A stretch of 64,000 nt of DNA, from positions 22,297-86,296 of the forward strand of contig QXXL01000094.1 in assembly GCA_009911505.1 (NCBI GenBank). The letters run 5' to 3'. This stretch comes from Lachnospiraceae bacterium (GTDB lineage: Bacteria; Bacillota; Clostridia; Lachnospirales; Lachnospiraceae). The notes under the pieces are model-generated. The model was not told where the DNA came from and did not search any database. It worked only from the letters and a program-made list of their open reading frames with translations. A program made the translations under genes and the position numbers. Positions 42,112 to 50,558 of this stretch are shown here, piece by piece. Within the stretch, counting starts at the first letter, position 1, and each line of letters starts with the position of its first letter.

Positions 42112-42936
42112 ATGCTGATTGAAATAGAAGATGATTTTGATTTGCAAAAAATTGCCCTAAGTGGGCAGTGTTTCCGTGTCAGGCAATTCGACGATGGCAC
42201 ATATCGTTTTGTAACAGGAGATTCGTGTATTTACATAAAAAATATGGGTAATCAGCTTTTTTCAGTTTCAAGTGATATGGATGAATGGAATCATGTGTGG
42301 AGGAGATATTTTGATTTTGACCGTTGCTACCGTGATATATTTGACAAGGAGTATAATAAACATCTCTTTGTTGATGAAGCGATGCAATTTGGCCGAGGTC
42401 TTCGTATTCTTCGGCAAGAACCGTGGGAAATGCTTGTAACTTTTATTATTTCACAGAGAAAAAGTATACCTGCGATAGCCACAGCAGTTGAAGCACTCGC
42501 AACACAATATGGGCATTGTATACAAACGGATTTAGAGGTGCTTAGAACTTTCCCAACTCCACACGAATTAAAAAGTGTAACACAAGAAGATTTAGAAAAA
42601 TGTAAGCTGGGATATAGAACCGCATATGTATTTGATGCGATTCAAAAAGTTTTGTCAGGAGTTCTTGATTTGCAATGCTTGGCTGAGAAAGACGATGAAT
42701 ATATTCTTGAGTCATTACAGCAAGTTCATGGCGTGGGCAAAAAGGTAGCAAATTGTGTAAGTCTATTTGCTTATGGGAGGATTTCATGTGTGCCTGTCGA
42801 TGTATGGATATCAAGAGCCATTGAGAACGAATGCAGAGGTATCTCTCCCTTTCATTTGTTTAATGAAAATGCCGGAATTATACAGCAGTATATCTTTTAT
42901 TATGAGAAATGCCATCAGCACAGATATTTGTCCTGA
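42112..42936 (+). CDS. OGG1-type 8-oxoguanine DNA glycosylase (HhH-GPD)
   Basis: A 274-residue base-excision glycosylase/lyase. The N-terminus (ALSGQCFRVRQFDDG) is the OGG_N pattern. The helix-hairpin-helix region has VHGVGKKVANCVSLFA with the candidate catalytic Lys211, then VPVDVW with Asp230. Starts 13 nt after the methyltransferase stop, with GGAGGGC before it, so it is co-transcribed. Known substrates are 8-oxoG:C pairs; its place behind a C5 methyltransferase suggests a repair role for deaminated 5-methylcytosine, which I cannot test. Confidence 0.85.
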   Translation: MLIEIEDDFDLQKIALSGQCFRVRQFDDGTYRFVTGDSCIYIKNMGNQLFSVSSDMDEWNHVWRRYFDFDRCYRDIFDKEYNKHLFVDEAMQFGRGLRILRQEPWEMLVTFIISQRKSIPAIATAVEALATQYGHCIQTDLEVLRTFPTPHELKSVTQEDLEKCKLGYRTAYVFDAIQKVLSGVLDLQCLAEKDDEYILESLQQVHGVGKKVANCVSLFAYGRISCVPVDVWISRAIENECRGISPFHLFNENAGIIQQYIFYYEKCHQHRYLS

Positions 42937-42948
42937 TGGCATTTTATT
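42911..42948. terminator. bidirectional terminator between convergent genes
   Basis: GCCATCA / TGATGGC stem with T-rich tail, overlapping the last codons of the glycosylase gene and facing the minus-strand endonuclease gene. Confidence 0.75.
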
Positions 42949-44034
42949 AATCTCTCGTTAAGCCAAAAATTTTTTGCGCAAGTTCATCAAGATAGTGAAT
43001 GACCTCTTCTTTAAATTTAGTTTCTCGTGCCGTATCTAAAATAAATCTGACGAATTCTTCACAGTCTATAACTTCTAGGGAAGGTAACATACTGGAAACA
43101 AAAAATTGATACGATAAAACACGAAGCATGAAGTTGCGGGACATATATTCATTTTGAATAGCTGGCACAAAATCACCGTTTTTCTCTCCACGCGGGCCTT
43201 CAATAAAGAGCATTCCTGATCCCCAGCAGACATAACTTTATCGGCGGCATGCCTGACATCTGGTTCAGAGTATCCTTTGTCTTTTAACTCGTTAGATGAT
43301 ATAAGTTTTTCTTTCAGATAAATATCTAAATCACTGACCTCCCGCCCGGAAGCACCACTTTGATTTACAGGATGTACTTCTACTACAATATCAGGGTTGT
43401 ATATATACCGTAAGTGGTATATTCCGGCAATCATCAGTGTAAGAACTTCGCCTTCATAACTGCGCTTTAATGCTTCGTTAATATATTGCCATAGTTTGGC
43501 TGGCGTGTTGGTAGAATCATCAATTGTAAATGTGGTTAGCTGCTGTTTTTGATCTCTAATTTTTATCAATTTGCACAGCAAATACACCAGACATTGATAT
43601 GCATCGGTGGAACTGCATATCATGGGTAGATTGTCACATAAAGCATTTAGGATAGCTTGATCATTTCCTCGGCGAACAGCATTATTTTTATCCAATTCGG
43701 GAAAACGTGCTGGTTTATTTAAAAAGGGTTCGTTTGATCCGCCAAGTGCCTTGTCTAAGACCTCCATTTCAAAAGGAACAATAACTTTATGGCAGACGGT
43801 TCTTGCATCATATGCTCCAGAAAGTGTAGATTGTTTCTGCAAACATAATGGATTGATACTTTCGTCAGTTGCTTTTGATAAAATTGCTGTGAATAATATG
43901 TATTTGTAAGTTAAGTGGGTATTATCGATAACATAATCGATAAATTCCTGATGGTCGCAGACCGAATTCGGAGCATAGAGTGCAACTTGGTATGCCACAT
44001 TAAGTACCTTAGCAGCTTCTTCTTTTAATCCCAT
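42947..44034 (-). pseudogene. SacI-family restriction endonuclease, interrupted by a frameshift
   Basis: The first part (44034 down to about 43215) holds signatures of RE_SacI (PF09566): ARTVCHKVIVPFEMEV, LGGSNEPFLNKPARFPEL, NAVRRGNDQA. The rest, GMLFIEGPRGEKNGDFVPA through to the stop at 42947, lies in a different frame. The switch occurs near 43215-43225. The joined length is near 360 residues, the size of R.SacI-type enzymes. Unless translation slips or the assembly is wrong, the nuclease is truncated. RBS AGGAGG precedes the ATG. Confidence 0.75.
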
Positions 44035-44046
44035 AATGGATACCTC

Positions 44047-44694
44047 CTATTTGTATAAATGAAATTCATTTTTTGTTAGCCCGGAATCTAAGGCTCGGTA
44101 TAAATATCTTGCTGCAATAGATGAATATGGCCTCCATTTTTTACATTTTTTCTCGACCGCTGCTTTTGAACGGTCTTTTGTTTTATACAGCCATTCATAT
44201 CCTTGCAAAAAAGCAACATCTTCGTAAGGCAATACGTCTTGCCGATTTAGGGCAAAAATTAAATACATTTTCGCAGTCCATGTTCCAATACCATGCAGAG
44301 ATGTTAATTTGCTTATTATTTCATCATCATTCATGGTTTCAAGTTTTTTAAAGTCAAGATATCCAGATTCTACAGCGTCTGTTAATCCGCGGATATATTT
44401 CACTTTCGAACTGGCTGTTCCAATTCCTCTGATTTGTTCATCTGACAATTGTTTTACTGCGGACACACAAATTTTACCATCACATAATTCTTCTAAGCGT
44501 CCATATATTTTCGCACCAGCTTTGACAGATAACATTTGCTCAATTATTTCATGGATTAAGAAACTATAAGAATCAGAATGGATCTGGTATGTAATTGGTC
44601 CTATGGCAGAGATTACTTTTGCTAATCGTTTATCTTTTTTACAAAGATATTGTATTGATTCGGTATCATAATCCAAAGTAATCGTGTTTGGCAC
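44047..44694 (-). CDS. DNA-3-methyladenine glycosylase II-like (AlkA family, HhH-GPD)
   Basis: A ~215-residue helix-hairpin-helix glycosylase. LTSLHGIGTWTAKMYLIF is the HhH-GPD core and VLPYEDVAFLQGYEWL provides the catalytic Asp. The N-terminus (CKKDKRLAKVISAIGPITY) matches the AlkA family. It removes alkylated bases, starting base-excision repair. GTG 44694 is chosen because AGGAGG lies 7 nt before it; TTG 44700 is possible. It lies between the XRE regulator and the endonuclease, in one minus-strand operon. Confidence 0.85.
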   Translation of the reverse strand: MPNTITLDYDTESIQYLCKKDKRLAKVISAIGPITYQIHSDSYSFLIHEIIEQMLSVKAGAKIYGRLEELCDGKICVSAVKQLSDEQIRGIGTASSKVKYIRGLTDAVESGYLDFKKLETMNDDEIISKLTSLHGIGTWTAKMYLIFALNRQDVLPYEDVAFLQGYEWLYKTKDRSKAAVEKKCKKWRPYSSIAARYLYRALDSGLTKNEFHLYK

Positions 44695-44705
44695 GGGCAA
44701 TCCTC

Positions 44706-44912
44706 CTATTCATGAATCGTTTCCATAATATCCTCAAGATCACAGTCCAATGCATCGCAAATTCGCAAAAGGACATCGGTTGTAATATTTCCGCATTTTC
44801 CGAGTTTTGCAACGGATGCGGAGCTAATGTTGGCGGCGGCTTTCAAATCATTTTTATTCATATTTTTGTCAATCAGCAATTTCCATAACTTGTTATAACT
44901 GATTTTTCGCAT
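44706..44912 (-). CDS. XRE (Cro/C1) regulator of the defence operon
   Basis: A 68-residue HTH protein: SYNKLWKLLIDKNMNKNDLK, ISSASVAKLGKCGNITTDVL, ICDALDCDLEDIMETI. The last phrase is typical of XRE repressors in restriction and toxin operons. GAGGAGG lies before the ATG at 44912. It overlaps the end of the ATPase gene by 20 nt, so it is translationally coupled. Confidence 0.85.
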   Translation of the reverse strand: MRKISYNKLWKLLIDKNMNKNDLKAAANISSASVAKLGKCGNITTDVLLRICDALDCDLEDIMETIHE

Positions 44913-46767
44913 ATTGTTCCTCCTCACAAGAATCCTTTTCGCTAAAAACATCATATAAAAATCCGTAACGGCTTTCTGAAAAACGGCTGTTATATTTGTC
45001 TTGCGTAAATTCTATAACAGAAGCTCCACTTTTTTCATAATCTAAATCAGGCAGGTCTTTAGTGTTCTCAACAACGATAATTTGCCCTTCGGATTGATGA
45101 TTTATGAAATACTGGAAAAGAGCAGTTCTCATGCTGCTAGGCGCACTATTTTCTACACCCTGATCCAATCCAAGCAGAGGCGTGTCCACGACAAATAAGT
45201 CTGGCTTGTATATTGCAGATTCATGCAGATACTGCCGGAATGACAGACCGAGTACGGTATTAATAAAGGCCCAATATCCTTTACCGTGGCTGACTTCTTT
45301 TTTTAGACCATTGACCTCCAAATCGAATGTTCCAATGTTAAAGTGCGCTGTGTTCAGTCCTTCATATTGACAGGATTCTAATATTGCATAGGAAATTTCA
45401 TCGATGCTTGTATTAAAATCTTCCGGTAACTGGTCTTTGGGTTTGAACTTTGGTTTATCTGTAGGATCATCTATAGTTTGCTTCTGCAACTCGGTGTTCC
45501 ATTCAGTTGAGATGGTATGGAGGATTTCCACTTCATGCTTTATCTCAATATATGCACGGTATTGAGTGATAGCGGTTCGCAATCCTTCAGCATGGGGGAT
45601 AAGTTCAGAATCAACTAATGTATCAATTTCTTTTATACGAGTTTCGAGTGTCTGTATTTTTTCGCGGGTAATATTTAATTTACAGCTAATATCATTTTCA
45701 CTTTCAGTCAGTCCCTGAAGTTGTGAAATGATACGAGCGAGTTCCGCCTTTGCCGTTGCAATATAGGATTGTCGTCTGCGTGGTTGTATTTTTCCATTGC
45801 AGAATGGACATGAAGTGTTTTCAGCAATAGAATGCATATGTACTTCACTGTCAGCAATAAATGTTAAGCGTTTTATGTCAGCGGTGTACTGGCTTTTTAA
45901 AGATTGGAACTGGTTATATGTCATTGCCAGTTCGGCTTCCTGTTCTTTAAAGGAAAGTAATGTACTCAGCAAATCTTTGCTTTCCTCTGTGGCAGTAGCA
46001 ATGGCATCTTCTGTTTCGGACAGGTGGTCAATGAGCTTTTGCATTTCTGCTTCCACATCCAAATTGCCAAAGTCAGATAACAGATTTTGCAGATTTTCAC
46101 GCTTGGCGGACATTTGCGCAATTTGGGCATTAACGAACTGCTGCACAGCATTCCTTTTTGCAGCACTGATTTCCTCTTTTTCTTGTTGCTCCATTTCGGC
46201 ATAGTTGTTTCCGGTAAGCAGATAAAGCAGGCAAGAGAAGAAATATGGATGCTGAGTTACTGTATCTGGTAGCAGTACCGATTTCGGATTTTCTATTTCT
46301 TGTTCTTTCAACCAAAATAGATCGGTAAGAGTGTTCCACTGGAGTCTTTGGCGCTCAAAATGCTGGTTCTTGATAATCATTGGGAGTTCATCAATTCCAA
46401 TCAGTTTTAGCCATAATTCGTTTAGTATTGGTCTATTGTTGCCTTGTGGCTTATATGTGATATCGTAATCGCCGCCATCAATCCCGTTAACTTCAGAAAC
46501 TACGTTTACGATATTTTTGCCAAGACTTCTTGAAAAGATTATTTTTCCGGTTGGAGTAACGACTTCCATATACACACTATCATATCCTGTTTTGGCTTTA
46601 TCAAAAGGAATTTTTAGTATACCCATTGCAAATTGAATGCATTTTAGGACACAGGTTTTTCCTGAGTCAGATACTCCACATATGATATTCAGACCGCTGT
46701 TGAATTCAACCGATGCAGGAGTTTTTCCGCTGCCGATCGCAGTTACCTTAGAAATATAAAAAGCCAT
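44893..46767 (-). CDS. RecF/SMC-like ATPase (DUF3732), ABC-3C ATPase component
   Basis: A 624-residue ABC-type ATPase. Walker A GVSDSGKTCVLK (about 31-42), a central coiled coil with a zinc-hook-like CPFC (NTSCPFCNGKIQP, about 315), and the late signature SHGKGYWAFINTVLGLSF and PDLFVVDTPLLGLDQG (Walker B and D-loop). The DUF3732 architecture and the two preceding genes fit the ATP-dependent engine of an ABC three-component defence system. AAAGGAG precedes the ATG. Confidence 0.75.
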   Translation of the reverse strand: MAFYISKVTAIGSGKTPASVEFNSGLNIICGVSDSGKTCVLKCIQFAMGILKIPFDKAKTGYDSVYMEVVTPTGKIIFSRSLGKNIVNVVSEVNGIDGGDYDITYKPQGNNRPILNELWLKLIGIDELPMIIKNQHFERQRLQWNTLTDLFWLKEQEIENPKSVLLPDTVTQHPYFFSCLLYLLTGNNYAEMEQQEKEEISAAKRNAVQQFVNAQIAQMSAKRENLQNLLSDFGNLDVEAEMQKLIDHLSETEDAIATATEESKDLLSTLLSFKEQEAELAMTYNQFQSLKSQYTADIKRLTFIADSEVHMHSIAENTSCPFCNGKIQPRRRQSYIATAKAELARIISQLQGLTESENDISCKLNITREKIQTLETRIKEIDTLVDSELIPHAEGLRTAITQYRAYIEIKHEVEILHTISTEWNTELQKQTIDDPTDKPKFKPKDQLPEDFNTSIDEISYAILESCQYEGLNTAHFNIGTFDLEVNGLKKEVSHGKGYWAFINTVLGLSFRQYLHESAIYKPDLFVVDTPLLGLDQGVENSAPSSMRTALFQYFINHQSEGQIIVVENTKDLPDLDYEKSGASVIEFTQDKYNSRFSESRYGFLYDVFSEKDSCEEEQYAKNQL

Positions 46768-46772
46768 ACGTT

Positions 46773-47222
46773 CTACTCCTTTCTCAAAGCTGTTGCAGCT
46801 CTTTCGCTAATCATAGCTAAAAGTTTCGCTTCAGTTTTTGATTCCATAAAGGTATTCGTTTTTTCTGCAAATGTTCGGTATTCCTGTGCATAAACAGACG
46901 TCAGAGTTTTGCAGAAAGTGATACCTTTAGGAGAGATGGAATATTTGAATCCATTCTCACTTTGATATACAATAACCAATCCATCCAAAACAAGCGTTTT
47001 AATTGCTTCTTGTGCAGAAATACGCCGTAAGGCAATTTCTGAAAAACTGAATTCATTATCGCCATGCAAATTGTTGTCGGCAATGCCAAATTCTTTGGAG
47101 TAGTTGGTAATAAAATCTGCGAGGGTAAGATTATCAATGGTTCTGCTGGAACTTTCATCAATAGAGAGCATAAGCAGAAGACGCATTGAAACCTCGAATA
47201 TTGTATTAAATACTTTACTCAT
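46773..47222 (-). CDS. ABC-3C middle component-like winged-helix protein
   Basis: A 149-residue protein. SIDESSSRTIDNLTLADFIT and EAIKTLVLDGLVIVY give a winged-helix layout; it lies directly before the DUF3732 ATPase gene, as the middle component does in ABC three-component systems. Its start overlaps the end of the upstream gene by 8 nt. The role is likely to bridge ATPase and effector. Confidence 0.65.
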   Translation of the reverse strand: MSKVFNTIFEVSMRLLLMLSIDESSSRTIDNLTLADFITNYSKEFGIADNNLHGDNEFSFSEIALRRISAQEAIKTLVLDGLVIVYQSENGFKYSISPKGITFCKTLTSVYAQEYRTFAEKTNTFMESKTEAKLLAMISERAATALRKE

Positions 47223-48219
47223 CTTTTTCTACCCAATTTATTTCACCGTCATTTACTAGCAGATGACAAGCGCCTTTCTTTTCCTTTGACCCTATAAGAT
47301 TTTTGAATGAACTAACAACGGAAGTTGTATCGCTGTCTACAACTTTTTTCATGACGGCAATTAACCTTTTGTATGCATCAGCGTAATCATCCCATAGAGT
47401 ATCTTTGATATAATCTAATGTTCCCTTTTTCCACTTTTGTATTTCTGCATCCCCTTCTGCAATTGATTCTCTTACAAAACGATCAATACGCACAGCGCTG
47501 TAGTAATTAATGCGTTGATCAGAAAAATTTCGTTTATATTTTGGGGGAAGGAAATTCAGATCGGTCTGTGAAAAAGCATCGACCTGTTCAGCATCTGCAT
47601 AAGCAGCTAACAGTTCCTTGACATAAATTTCTTCTTCTGGCGCAATATCTGTCGGCGGTTCGAGTTCTTTTGGAATGGCAATCTCGATTTTGCCAATATG
47701 TATTTTCCCATCGTTATCGTCATAATAGACGGAAGTGGCGGGGATATTTGGAAGTTTACTGGTAGCAGTTATATTTGGTATGCATAACATTGGACTTGGA
47801 GTTTCATTCCCTTCGTAGATGTCATCCATAATCTGCAGAAAAAGATCTGCACAAGCATAACCGAGAGCATCATCTTGATTGAAGTTGAGAATCCTCTGTT
47901 TAAATTCTGTTTCAATAGCACTTTGCGCATCCCAACTCAGGGAATCAACATATGCGGCAAATTTATCGGTGTTGGCTAAAGTTCGTACAGTGTGTGTTTT
48001 TTTCTGATTCATATGGTTGGTTCCGTGAAAGAGCCTGTCCAAAGTATCAGGCTTCAGGCTGGCAAAAGGGTTGTATTTGTCATCCTCATGTTTTTTACGT
48101 TCCTCATCGCTTTCTGGCTCCCTCATGATTGTATCGAAAAGAAACAGCAAATACTCATGCGGTTTTTTGCTTCCACCACAATGCTTATACATAATATCTG
48201 CAAATTCGCTAAAGAGCAT
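47215..48219 (-). CDS. ABC-3C system protein, first gene of the operon
   Basis: A 334-residue protein with no catalytic motif that I can name. MYKHCGGSKKPHEYLLFLFD and the segment DTLDRLFHGTNHMNQKK are helical, and the C-terminal part (DYADAYKRLIAVMKKVV) is too. It heads the operon and would be the effector or sensor subunit of an ABC three-component system. GGAGGTGG precedes the ATG. Confidence 0.55.
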   Translation of the reverse strand: MLFSEFADIMYKHCGGSKKPHEYLLFLFDTIMREPESDEERKKHEDDKYNPFASLKPDTLDRLFHGTNHMNQKKTHTVRTLANTDKFAAYVDSLSWDAQSAIETEFKQRILNFNQDDALGYACADLFLQIMDDIYEGNETPSPMLCIPNITATSKLPNIPATSVYYDDNDGKIHIGKIEIAIPKELEPPTDIAPEEEIYVKELLAAYADAEQVDAFSQTDLNFLPPKYKRNFSDQRINYYSAVRIDRFVRESIAEGDAEIQKWKKGTLDYIKDTLWDDYADAYKRLIAVMKKVVDSDTTSVVSSFKNLIGSKEKKGACHLLVNDGEINWVEKDE

Positions 48220-48327
48220 TAACTGCCACCTCCATTTAAATTCCCACTCTTTCCGAATGTTTCCGGATTCTTCCTTAAGGAAATTCTTTACTGTTTTATA
48301 ATTATTACAGTGAAGCGCATAGGAAAG

Positions 48328-48380
48328 ATTCCAAAGTAAATTTTATCTTGGAATTCTGATAGTGTTCAGAGAAACACTAT
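48328..48380. promoter_or_regulatory. two inverted repeats before the defence operon
   Basis: ATTCCAA / TTGGAAT (48329-48353) and ATAGTGTT / AACACTAT (48359-48380) lie 110-160 nt upstream of the minus-strand operon's start. They are candidates for operator sites of its XRE regulator. Confidence 0.5.
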
Positions 48381-48558
48381 ATTAAATTATATCAGATTTC
48401 AAATCTCATTACTAGAAGAAAAACTTCACGAATGTAAATTTTTTGTGCGAAACACATGAATTATTGTTTTGAAGGTTTTTTTGGGGAGCATTTTGAGTAT
48501 TTTTCATGGCAAAAAACTGTAATGGTAATGAGAGAAGAAATAGAAAGAGAGGTAAAAA

Positions 48559-48699
48559 ATGACTAAGAACAGTAAACAGACTTCAAAAGTAGTTGCTTCA
48601 AAAGCGAGTAGAATTTTGAGAGATGGGCGTTACGGAAAAAATTCTAAATCCGTTGCTGGAAGTGCTTTGGCACAGACAAAACCGGGAAGAAAGAAGTGA
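48559..48699 (+). CDS. small basic Ser/Lys-rich protein
   Basis: A 46-residue protein: SKQTSKVVASKASRILRDGR, then KSVAGSALAQTKPGRKK. Strongly basic, likely nucleic-acid associated. AGAGAGG lies before the ATG. Similar small proteins occur by themselves in several bacteria, without a known role. Confidence 0.65.
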   Translation: MTKNSKQTSKVVASKASRILRDGRYGKNSKSVAGSALAQTKPGRKK

Positions 48700-48838
48700 T
48701 ATCGCTATTAAAGGTTTCAGAAATATTCTATGAAAAAAATTGAAAAATATTCCAAAACAGTGAAATAAAAACTGTTTTGGAACATAGAATAATAATGGAA
48801 GAGAGAAATCTGTCGTATTTTGATCGGAGGTGGGACAC

Positions 48839-49018
48839 ATGGCAGATGGCGTGGTACATAGATGCACAAAGAATTGCCCGTGGAATAAGAACTGTTTTGT
48901 CTGTAAGACAGAATCAGAAGTCAGGGAAGATGTGGTGGTGCTTCATAAATGCAAGATTACAAAAGAGGATATCCCTGTTCACATAGGAAAGGCAACAGCA
49001 AATGCCTGTGTTGGATAG
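48839..49018 (+). CDS. small cysteine-rich protein
   Basis: A 59-residue protein with five cysteines in the first 35 residues (HRCTKNCPWNKNCFVCK), probably metal binding. ATG 48839 has GGAGGT upstream; starts further upstream do not. It is followed at once by the structured element at 49051-49210. Confidence 0.6.
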   Translation: MADGVVHRCTKNCPWNKNCFVCKTESEVREDVVVLHKCKITKEDIPVHIGKATANACVG

Positions 49019-49050
49019 TGGATGATAATGAAAACAGAATAATGGGACTA

Positions 49051-49210
49051 GCTTGTAGAAACAGCCACTAGGATGTGCTGATATTACAGTGGTCTACGAA
49101 CAGGTATGTTAGTAGAATGCTGTAAAAAATCAGAGATTCTAGTGGCTTTCTTAAGTTCAGCCATTTTTAGGGAATTGCCTGTTTACGTTGGACAGGCAGT
49201 TCCCTTTTTT
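49051..49210 (+). ncRNA. nested-stem structured RNA candidate ending in a terminator
   Basis: GCCACTAG (49064-49071) pairs with CTAGTGGC (49139-49146); inside it CTGAT pairs with ATCAG, then ACAG with CTGT, then CTAC with GTAG, one inside another. A terminator follows at 49170-49210: GGGAATTGCCTGT / ACAGGCAGTTCCC plus TTTTTT. The exact nesting argues for a selected RNA rather than chance. Strand is set by the terminator. Confidence 0.55.
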
Positions 49211-49350
49211 CATTGTGAAAAGGATATTACCTATTGCGCGGAGATTGCGGTGTGATTTTTTACGGTTTATCTGAAGTGCGAAAAGAGAATAAAGGAATGA
49301 AGTCGATGGGGAGTATTTTTCTTCCCTAAAGAAATTTGAAAAAAGTTTTT

Positions 49351-49375
49351 AAAGGTGCAAAAAGCCTGCACCTTT
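49351..49375. other. 9-bp inverted repeat before the prophage genes
   Basis: AAAGGTGCA / TGCACCTTT with a 7-nt loop. On the minus strand it would be followed by a T-rich run. Either a terminator for a leftward transcript or an operator of the next gene. Confidence 0.5.
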
Positions 49376-49429
49376 AACCAATATCCTGTGTTCACAAGGC
49401 AAGGAAAACGAGGAAGGAGGTGTGCGGGG

Positions 49430-49759
49430 ATGGCGAAAAACATGACACCAAGCGAGCGCCGTGAGGCGATCTTAAATGTCCTGTGTAAAAGAAGGCAGGA
49501 CACCATTGCGAACTTGGCGCATGAATTTGATGTTTCGGTCCGGACCATTAAATATGACATCGAAGAGCTTACCCTCGCTCACCCGATTGAAACCATCCGT
49601 GGCAGATACGGCGGAGGAGTGAAAGTGGCTGATGGATATTACATCGGGCGCAAATACTTGAAGCCGAACCAGCAGGAATTGCTTAAGCGGTTGTCGGAAC
49701 AGCTAACCGATGAGGACAAGGCAGTGATGGACAGCATCCTCAGAGACTTTGCTTTGTAG
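49430..49759 (+). CDS. HTH transcriptional regulator (DeoR-like)
   Basis: A 109-residue protein: SERREAILNVLCKRRQDTIA and HEFDVSVRTIKYDIEELTL form a DeoR-type HTH. AAGGAGG lies 7 nt before ATG 49430. First gene of the GC-rich prophage module and probably an early regulator. Confidence 0.75.
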   Translation: MAKNMTPSERREAILNVLCKRRQDTIANLAHEFDVSVRTIKYDIEELTLAHPIETIRGRYGGGVKVADGYYIGRKYLKPNQQELLKRLSEQLTDEDKAVMDSILRDFAL

Positions 49760-49817
49760 GAAATATTGACGAGTACCCCACGGCCATGAGAGCCGAATGT
49801 GAAAGGATGATTTTATT

Positions 49818-50213
49818 ATGAGAAAAGTTTTTATCTGCTCCCCATATCGGGGAAACATCGAGGAGAACATGAAAAAGGCAAAATTCTACGGGAAGATTGT
49901 CATTGGGACAGGGAGAATCCCTGTAATCCCGCATCTCTATTTTCCAACATTCCTCGATGAGAATAATCCCAACGAGAGAATGACAGGTATTGAGATGGGC
50001 TTGGAACTGATGGATTCCTGCGATGAGGTGTATGTGTTCGGATTCGACATCACGGAAGGCATGAAGTTTGAGCTTGACCATGCCAGAAAGAAAAAGAAAC
50101 CTGTCCGGCTTTATGATGACAGATTTAATGCAGTAAATGTCAGGACGCTACCGATTGATGAACGTGCCACGCCGGAATACCGTATGGCGGTTCAGGGGCT
50201 GAGACTGGAATAA
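49818..50213 (+). CDS. DUF4406-like nucleoside-processing protein
   Basis: A 131-residue protein: FICSPYRGNIEENMKKAKFY and NERMTGIEMGLELMDSCDEV, YVFGFDITEGMKFELDHA. This matches the deoxyribosyltransferase-like fold (nucleoside 2-deoxyribosyltransferase/DUF4406), common in phage. It could modify nucleotides or bind nucleosides. Confidence 0.75.
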   Translation: MRKVFICSPYRGNIEENMKKAKFYGKIVIGTGRIPVIPHLYFPTFLDENNPNERMTGIEMGLELMDSCDEVYVFGFDITEGMKFELDHARKKKKPVRLYDDRFNAVNVRTLPIDERATPEYRMAVQGLRLE

Positions 50214-50228
50214 AGGAGGAGAAGATTT

Positions 50229-50558
50229 ATGAATGAGGCATTAATGAAGATGGCGGAAGGATATGAGATGATTGCCGCCGGAATTCGGCAGATGATTTCG
50301 GAAGGCAGGAGCTTGCCGGAGGGAACAGGGAAAGTGCCTGAAAAGAAGGAAGCTGCGGGAACGGTATCTCCCAAAGAGGCCGCAAAAGATGAGCCGCAGA
50401 TTGACAGAAAAACCGTCCGCACCTTCCTGACGGAAAAGTCCAGAGCCGGGAAAACGTCAGAGGTCAAGAACCTCATTACCGAGTTTGGATACAGCAAGCT
50501 GTCGGATGTGCCGGATGAGAAACTCGGCGCGCTGTACCAGAAAGCGCAGGCGCTCTGA
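50229..50558 (+). CDS. hypothetical prophage protein
   Basis: A 109-residue protein. The N-terminus is helical (MKMAEGYEMIAAGIRQMISE), the middle is a Pro/Glu-rich linker, and the C-terminus (VRTFLTEKSRAGKTSEVKNL and following) is a helical domain common in early phage genes. It overlaps the next gene by one base (TGATG), so it is coupled. Confidence 0.6.
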   Translation: MNEALMKMAEGYEMIAAGIRQMISEGRSLPEGTGKVPEKKEAAGTVSPKEAAKDEPQIDRKTVRTFLTEKSRAGKTSEVKNLITEFGYSKLSDVPDEKLGALYQKAQAL

